A program made the translations under genes and the position numbers. A stretch of 64,000 nucleotides of DNA, from contig CANRNJ010000017.1 in the NCBI GenBank assembly GCA_947631955.1, positions 1 to 64,000 of the forward strand, read 5' to 3'. Below the pieces are notes generated by a model, which saw nothing but the letters and a program-made list of their open reading frames with translations, ran no database searches and was not told where the DNA came from. Of the stretch, positions 60,500 to 64,000 are shown piece after piece (position 1 is the first letter of the stretch; each line of letters begins with the position of its first letter). The stretch comes from an uncultured Lachnospiraceae bacterium. Lineage in GTDB: Bacteria > Bacillota > Clostridia > Lachnospirales > Lachnospiraceae.

Positions 60500-61417
60500 C
60501 TATCGACAGATATCATAGATAAATTCCGCGTTCTTGTCCATCGCCTCATAGGCAGTCTTAAAGGGCGACATCTGGAAAACATGCCACATTCCCTTAAAGA
60601 TATCCAGTTTCGCGGGCACTTTGGCCTTTAGCAGCTTTTTGTACAGCATGGTCGAATCATCGAGGAGGATCTCGTTGCTGCCCACCTGTATATAAACAGG
60701 CGGAAAGCCGTCGTAGCTGCCGAACAAAGGCGATATCAGCGGGTCGGTAAGATCCTGCCCCTCGGCATAATTGCGGATCATCTCTTCCAGATAAGCGGCG
60801 TTGAGCACCGGATCGATCTGCGCCTTGGTGATATGGGAGCGCCCCGACGAAGTGAGATCGGTCCACGGCGACATCAGCACCAGACCGCGCGGCAGGAACC
60901 TTTCTTCGTTACGAAGCTCCAGCGCCAGCGACAGGGCAAGATTGCCTCCGGCGGAATCTCCCGCCAGTATGACATCCTGCGCGCCATACCCCCGCAGCAT
61001 CAGATAGTCCCATACCCGCATGGCGTCCCATGCCGCCTCCGGATACGGATGTTCCGGCGCAAGCCGGTAATCGAAGCTGAGCACATCCATGGATGTGGAC
61101 GCCGCCAGTTTTCCCGTCAGTGTCCTTGCATACAGACTGCTTCCCGTAGAATATCCTCCCCCGTGGCAGTACAGGATCACATATTTTTTCATGTGCGGTC
61201 GGTTTACATAATTCCACTCCGCATGGATCGGAAGCTCCTCCGGCGTTCCGGCCGGTATGGTAAAAGACTCCGTCACCACATCCTTGCTGCTGCCCAGCAG
61301 CGCCCCGAAATGATCCTGCGACTGCCTGTGCTTCTCGATATCCGTATTTTCCACAAAGCCATGCATCCTCTTTATCAGGTGCATCAGATTCGTATTCTTC
61401 TTATCTTCCGCCGTCAT
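60500..61417 (-). CDS. Alpha/beta hydrolase (HSL-type esterase)
   Basis: The 305-residue protein starts at MTAEDKKNTNLMHLIKR after GGAGG. The oxyanion motif HGGGYSTGS, nucleophile elbow LAGDSAGGNLALS, acid in VGSNEILLDDSTM and His in GMWHVFQMS define the hormone-sensitive-lipase group. DYRLAPEHPYPEAAWDAMRVWDYL is also characteristic. It is transcribed away from the acyltransferase-like and DUF6320-like genes across a 70-base shared promoter region, so all three may act on the same acyl substrate. Confidence 0.9.
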   Translation of the reverse strand: MTAEDKKNTNLMHLIKRMHGFVENTDIEKHRQSQDHFGALLGSSKDVVTESFTIPAGTPEELPIHAEWNYVNRPHMKKYVILYCHGGGYSTGSSLYARTLTGKLAASTSMDVLSFDYRLAPEHPYPEAAWDAMRVWDYLMLRGYGAQDVILAGDSAGGNLALSLALELRNEERFLPRGLVLMSPWTDLTSSGRSHITKAQIDPVLNAAYLEEMIRNYAEGQDLTDPLISPLFGSYDGFPPVYIQVGSNEILLDDSTMLYKKLLKAKVPAKLDIFKGMWHVFQMSPFKTAYEAMDKNAEFIYDICR

Positions 61418-61487
61418 ATGCCCTCCGAATAAAAAATCACAATTTTTATGACCCAAACATCATATATTATGATATTATAACTGTGAT

Positions 61488-62822
61488 ATGAAAAAAACAA
61501 GGCATGATGAACCGTTCAACCAAAAAATAAATCAGACCGGCAGGATCCGGAAAGACGAGTGGTACAAACTCGATCTGTCCGCAATCGTGTATCCCACGCT
61601 GCAGCGCCGGGACTTTTCCTCGGTCTACCGCTTGTCCGCGGTCCTCACGGACGCCATCGATCCGGCCGTTCTCCAGAAGGCTCTGGACCGGACGCTTCCG
61701 CGCTTTCCCACCTATAAAACAGCGATCCGCAAGGGTCTTTTCTGGCGCTACATGGAACCCAACAACCGGCCCGGCCCTTATGTACAGGAAGATATCAAAA
61801 ATCCCTGTATGCCCATGCCTTTTAAAAGTAACAATCGTTATTTAATACGGGTGTACTACTATCGGAACCGCATTTCTCTGGAGGCGCACCACTGTCTTGG
61901 CGACGGCACCGGCGGCATGTGCCTTCTGCAGACGCTGACCGCCGTCTATCTGGAACTGCTCGGCCATCCGGTCAGGCCGGAAGGATTTGTTCTGGACGTC
62001 ACGAAAGATCCCGACCCCGAAGAACTGGAAGACGCCTATATGCGCTATGCCAACGCGCAGGTATGTCCGCCCCGTCCGGCACAGAAGACCTACCGCGTCC
62101 GCGGCACCAAGGAGCCTTTTTACACCCTGAACATCATAGACGGTGTACTCTCCGTGAAGGAAGTCATGGCAGCCGCCGGAAAATACGGCGCAACCGTCAC
62201 GGAATACCTGAACTCCGTGCTGCTCTACGCACTTTTGCAGAAACAGGCGGACGAACCGCACAGCAGACTGCGCCCCGTGCGTATCGCCATGCCCGTGAAC
62301 CTGCGCCGTTTCTTTCCTTCCAAAACGCTGCGCAACTTTATCACCATGGTATACCCTGCCATCGACCCGCGTCTGGGGGAATACACCTTTGAAGAGATCG
62401 TCCGGCAGACGCATAATTACATGCGTTATTATATAAACGAAAAGTTCCTGCGCGGCGACATCACCACCAACGCCTCCACCCAGCGCAACCCTCTGGTCCG
62501 CGTGGTTCCGCTGTTTATCAAGGATTTTGTGGTGCGCACCTTCTATATGAGGGTTCAGGACAGAAATTCGTCCGCGGGCCTTACCAATATGGGAGCCATG
62601 CATGTGCCCGAAGATATGAAACCCTATATCGAACGTTTCGATATCTACATGGGACAGCCGTTTTCCTCCCGCACCAACTGCGCCGTCATCAGCTACGGCG
62701 ACGTCCTGACGATCAACTTTGCTAGCAGCATCGTCGAAACGGACGTGGAGCGCCTCTTTTTCCGCAGACTGGTACAGGACGGCATCCACATAAAGATCGA
62801 GAGCAATCGAGATAACAAATGA
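61488..62822 (+). CDS. Condensation-domain-like acyltransferase (HHxxxDG family)
   Basis: The 444-residue protein contains EAHHCLGDGTGGMCLLQTL near residue 128, the HHxxxDG catalytic motif of the chloramphenicol acetyltransferase/condensation superfamily. KLDLSAIVYPTLQRRDFSSVYRLSAVLTDAIDPAVLQKALDRTLPRFPTY at the N-terminus and RPVRIAMPVNLRRFFPSKTLRNF further on support this. It may transfer an acyl group to an alcohol or amine; the substrate is unknown. There is no visible Shine-Dalgarno: the ATG follows TATAAC by only six bases, so a leaderless message is possible. It is coupled to the following gene. Confidence 0.82.
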   Translation: MKKTRHDEPFNQKINQTGRIRKDEWYKLDLSAIVYPTLQRRDFSSVYRLSAVLTDAIDPAVLQKALDRTLPRFPTYKTAIRKGLFWRYMEPNNRPGPYVQEDIKNPCMPMPFKSNNRYLIRVYYYRNRISLEAHHCLGDGTGGMCLLQTLTAVYLELLGHPVRPEGFVLDVTKDPDPEELEDAYMRYANAQVCPPRPAQKTYRVRGTKEPFYTLNIIDGVLSVKEVMAAAGKYGATVTEYLNSVLLYALLQKQADEPHSRLRPVRIAMPVNLRRFFPSKTLRNFITMVYPAIDPRLGEYTFEEIVRQTHNYMRYYINEKFLRGDITTNASTQRNPLVRVVPLFIKDFVVRTFYMRVQDRNSSAGLTNMGAMHVPEDMKPYIERFDIYMGQPFSSRTNCAVISYGDVLTINFASSIVETDVERLFFRRLVQDGIHIKIESNRDNK

Positions 62823-62845
62823 TCGGACCAAGAAAGGAAATTATC

Positions 62846-63550
62846 ATGTCCTACTGCGTAAACTGCGGTGTGGAACTGGACCGTTCCCTGAAGGAATGTC
62901 CGCTTTGCAACACACCTGTTATGAATCCCAGAGAACTGAACATGGAGCCTGACGCCTCTCCCTACCCCGCCCGCAAAGGGCAGGTAGAAGCAGTCAAGCG
63001 GAAGGATCTCGGCATCCTGATCACCGTTGTGCTGACAGCCACGGCGGCGACCTGTCTGCTGCTGAATCTGTTGGTCTTCAACGCCTCTCTCTGGTCGCTG
63101 ATCGTTATCGGAAGCTGCCTGTGTCTGTTCGTGTTTGCTTTTCCGGCGGTCTTCTACAGCAAAATGCCCGTTTCCGCATATCTGCTGGCAGACGGCGCAT
63201 CGGTCGCCGTGTTCTTATATCTGGTCACTTTCGTGACACGGACGGACCGCTGGTTCTGGCAGATCGGGCTGCCGGTCGTGGCGATGCTTACCATTTTTGC
63301 CGAGATTTTTCCCCTTCTGGGGCGTCTGCTGCACTTTACGATCCTGTCCTGCGCCTTGGCCGTTTTCATGGAGATCCCCTTATTCTGCGTCGTGTTGGAA
63401 CTCCTTATCCGCCACATGCTGGGACAGCCCTATTTCATCACATGGTCCGCGGTGGTCCTGACCGTGTGCATCATCATCGATATCGCTCTGGTAACGATCC
63501 TCACCAAAAAACGCCTGCGCAACGAAGTGCGCAGACGTCTGCATTTCTGA
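62846..63550 (+). CDS. Zinc-ribbon membrane protein, DUF6320-like
   Basis: The 234-residue protein starts at MSYCVNCGVELDRSLKECPLCNTPV, preceded by GAAAGG. The first 25 residues are a zinc ribbon with four cysteines (CxxC...CxxC). About six hydrophobic helices follow after residue 55 (LGILITVVLTATAATCLLLNLLVFNASLWSLIVIGSCLCLFVFAFPAVF). The pairing with an HHxxxDG acyltransferase recurs, to my memory, in Clostridia and suggests a membrane-bound acylation unit. The function is unknown. Confidence 0.78.
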   Translation: MSYCVNCGVELDRSLKECPLCNTPVMNPRELNMEPDASPYPARKGQVEAVKRKDLGILITVVLTATAATCLLLNLLVFNASLWSLIVIGSCLCLFVFAFPAVFYSKMPVSAYLLADGASVAVFLYLVTFVTRTDRWFWQIGLPVVAMLTIFAEIFPLLGRLLHFTILSCALAVFMEIPLFCVVLELLIRHMLGQPYFITWSAVVLTVCIIIDIALVTILTKKRLRNEVRRRLHF

Positions 63551-63557
63551 TCGATAC

Positions 63558-63592
63558 CTGACGGGCGTTAAGCGTTTGAAGACGCCGTCCGG
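63558..63592 (+). terminator. Possible terminator between convergent genes
   Basis: GACGGGCGT and ACGCCGTC flank about 13 bases and are followed by CGGCTTTT on the plus strand, right after the DUF6320-like stop. The stem has one mismatch, so the call is modest. Confidence 0.4.
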
Positions 63593-63604
63593 CTTTTCCC
63601 GGCT

Positions 63605-64000
63605 TTAGGAGAGTTTCGCGTGCTTTTCTTCCGCCTCTTCCAAGGAATCGTAGCCGTAGAAACGCGTTTCATTGGCAATGGTCTGTTTCAGCAGATTTTC
63701 TCCTCGTCCGTAAGCCTCCGTCGTTTCCCGGCAGATCAGCTCCAGAGTGTGCACGGAGTAAGTGAGCAGTTCGCCCCGCAGATAACTTTCCATAGAGGAA
63801 CCGGCCGCCGCGCTGTCCTGCCCGGTGGTGGACACCCTTCCCCTGCTGCGCAGATTCGGGTAATCCCGAAGCATCTCCTTATCCCATTCCAGATTGATCT
63901 TTACGATCTTCTCCACCAGTTCCGTCTTGTCCGATACGTCGGGAAGACTGTCTTTAAGCTGTTCATATTCCTCCGGATATGTGCTCTCCATCATCCGCGC
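63605..64000 (-). CDS. DUF4125-like protein, partial (N-terminus beyond right edge)
   Basis: The frame continues without a stop to the right edge (..AR before MMESTYPEEYEQL), so the track's Met is probably internal. The visible part (MMESTYPEEYEQLKDSLPDVSDKTELVEKIVKINLEWDKEMLRDYPNLRSRGR ... YLRGELLTYSVHTLELICRETTEAYGRGENLLKQTIANETRFYGYDSLEEAEE) matches the C-terminal half of DUF4125 proteins, ~200-residue helical proteins of unknown function in gut Clostridia. It converges on the DUF6320-like gene. Confidence 0.75.
   Translation of the reverse strand, partial: ARMMESTYPEEYEQLKDSLPDVSDKTELVEKIVKINLEWDKEMLRDYPNLRSRGRVSTTGQDSAAAGSSMESYLRGELLTYSVHTLELICRETTEAYGRGENLLKQTIANETRFYGYDSLEEAEEKHAKLS

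Overview
The window looks like chromosome from a spore-forming member of the Clostridia, most probably Lachnospiraceae. It carries the complete spoIIIAA-AH operon, spoIVB and small spore-coat genes. It also has the Firmicutes cluster nusB-xseA-xseB-ispA-dxs-tlyA-nadK-argR-recN-spoIVB-spo0A, the dgt-dnaG-rpoD-trmK cluster, a tRNA-Trp T-box and a xylan-type aldouronate uptake operon. Nearly all genes lie on the minus strand; only a PHP phosphoesterase gene and a two-gene unit near the right edge lie on the plus strand.

Layout. (1) 1-6.6 kb is a strikingly AT-rich accessory block on the minus strand: a small XRE regulator, a PLD-SF2 helicase and a large Eco57I/TaqI-like N6-adenine DNA methyltransferase that runs off the left edge. 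This is a candidate restriction/defence cassette. A TnpV-like mobile-element gene and scrambled sequence follow. (2) 7.3-11.3 kb holds spore-coat proteins, a MOP flippase and glycogen synthase. (3) 11.3-22.8 kb is the conserved nusB-to-spo0A cluster, but the Spo0A-family gene at the canonical position has lost most of its receiver domain. (4) 22.9-27.1 kb has a transglutaminase-like lipoprotein with repeats, prfC and deoB. (5) 27.2-32.5 kb is spoIIIAA-AH, followed by rarA. (6) 34.1-37.6 kb is a tryptophan-type ABC transporter (trpXYZ) behind a T-box with specifier codon TGG. (7) 37.8-47.2 kb holds a PHP protein, a CmpB-type membrane protein, a YlmH-like protein, two COG0523 GTPases (one fused to a TIGR03943-like domain, one with a long His/Asp/Glu repeat), an ABC-2 exporter, an aldose epimerase and an unusual protease/membrane-protein pair. 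(8) 47.2-53.1 kb is an alpha-glucuronidase plus aldouronate ABC-transporter operon. (9) 53.5-60.4 kb holds rnpB, a nucleoside kinase, trmK, rpoD, dnaG and dgt. (10) 60.5-64 kb holds an HSL-type esterase, a condensation-like acyltransferase, a DUF6320-like zinc-ribbon membrane protein and a partial DUF4125-like gene.

The most interesting non-gene signal is a ~95-100 bp palindromic interspersed repeat present three times (about 7.24, 32.5 and 37.1 kb). All copies have the same orientation, and each begins directly after the T-tract of a minus-strand intrinsic terminator. All three copies keep an 18-codon reading frame (MSQADK.ACQFGECRDNE type). A second theme is short intergenic tandem arrays (18-30 bp units) at gene ends, in some cases duplicating the last codons of the gene. 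Gene functions are assigned by reading motifs in the translations; no database search was possible.
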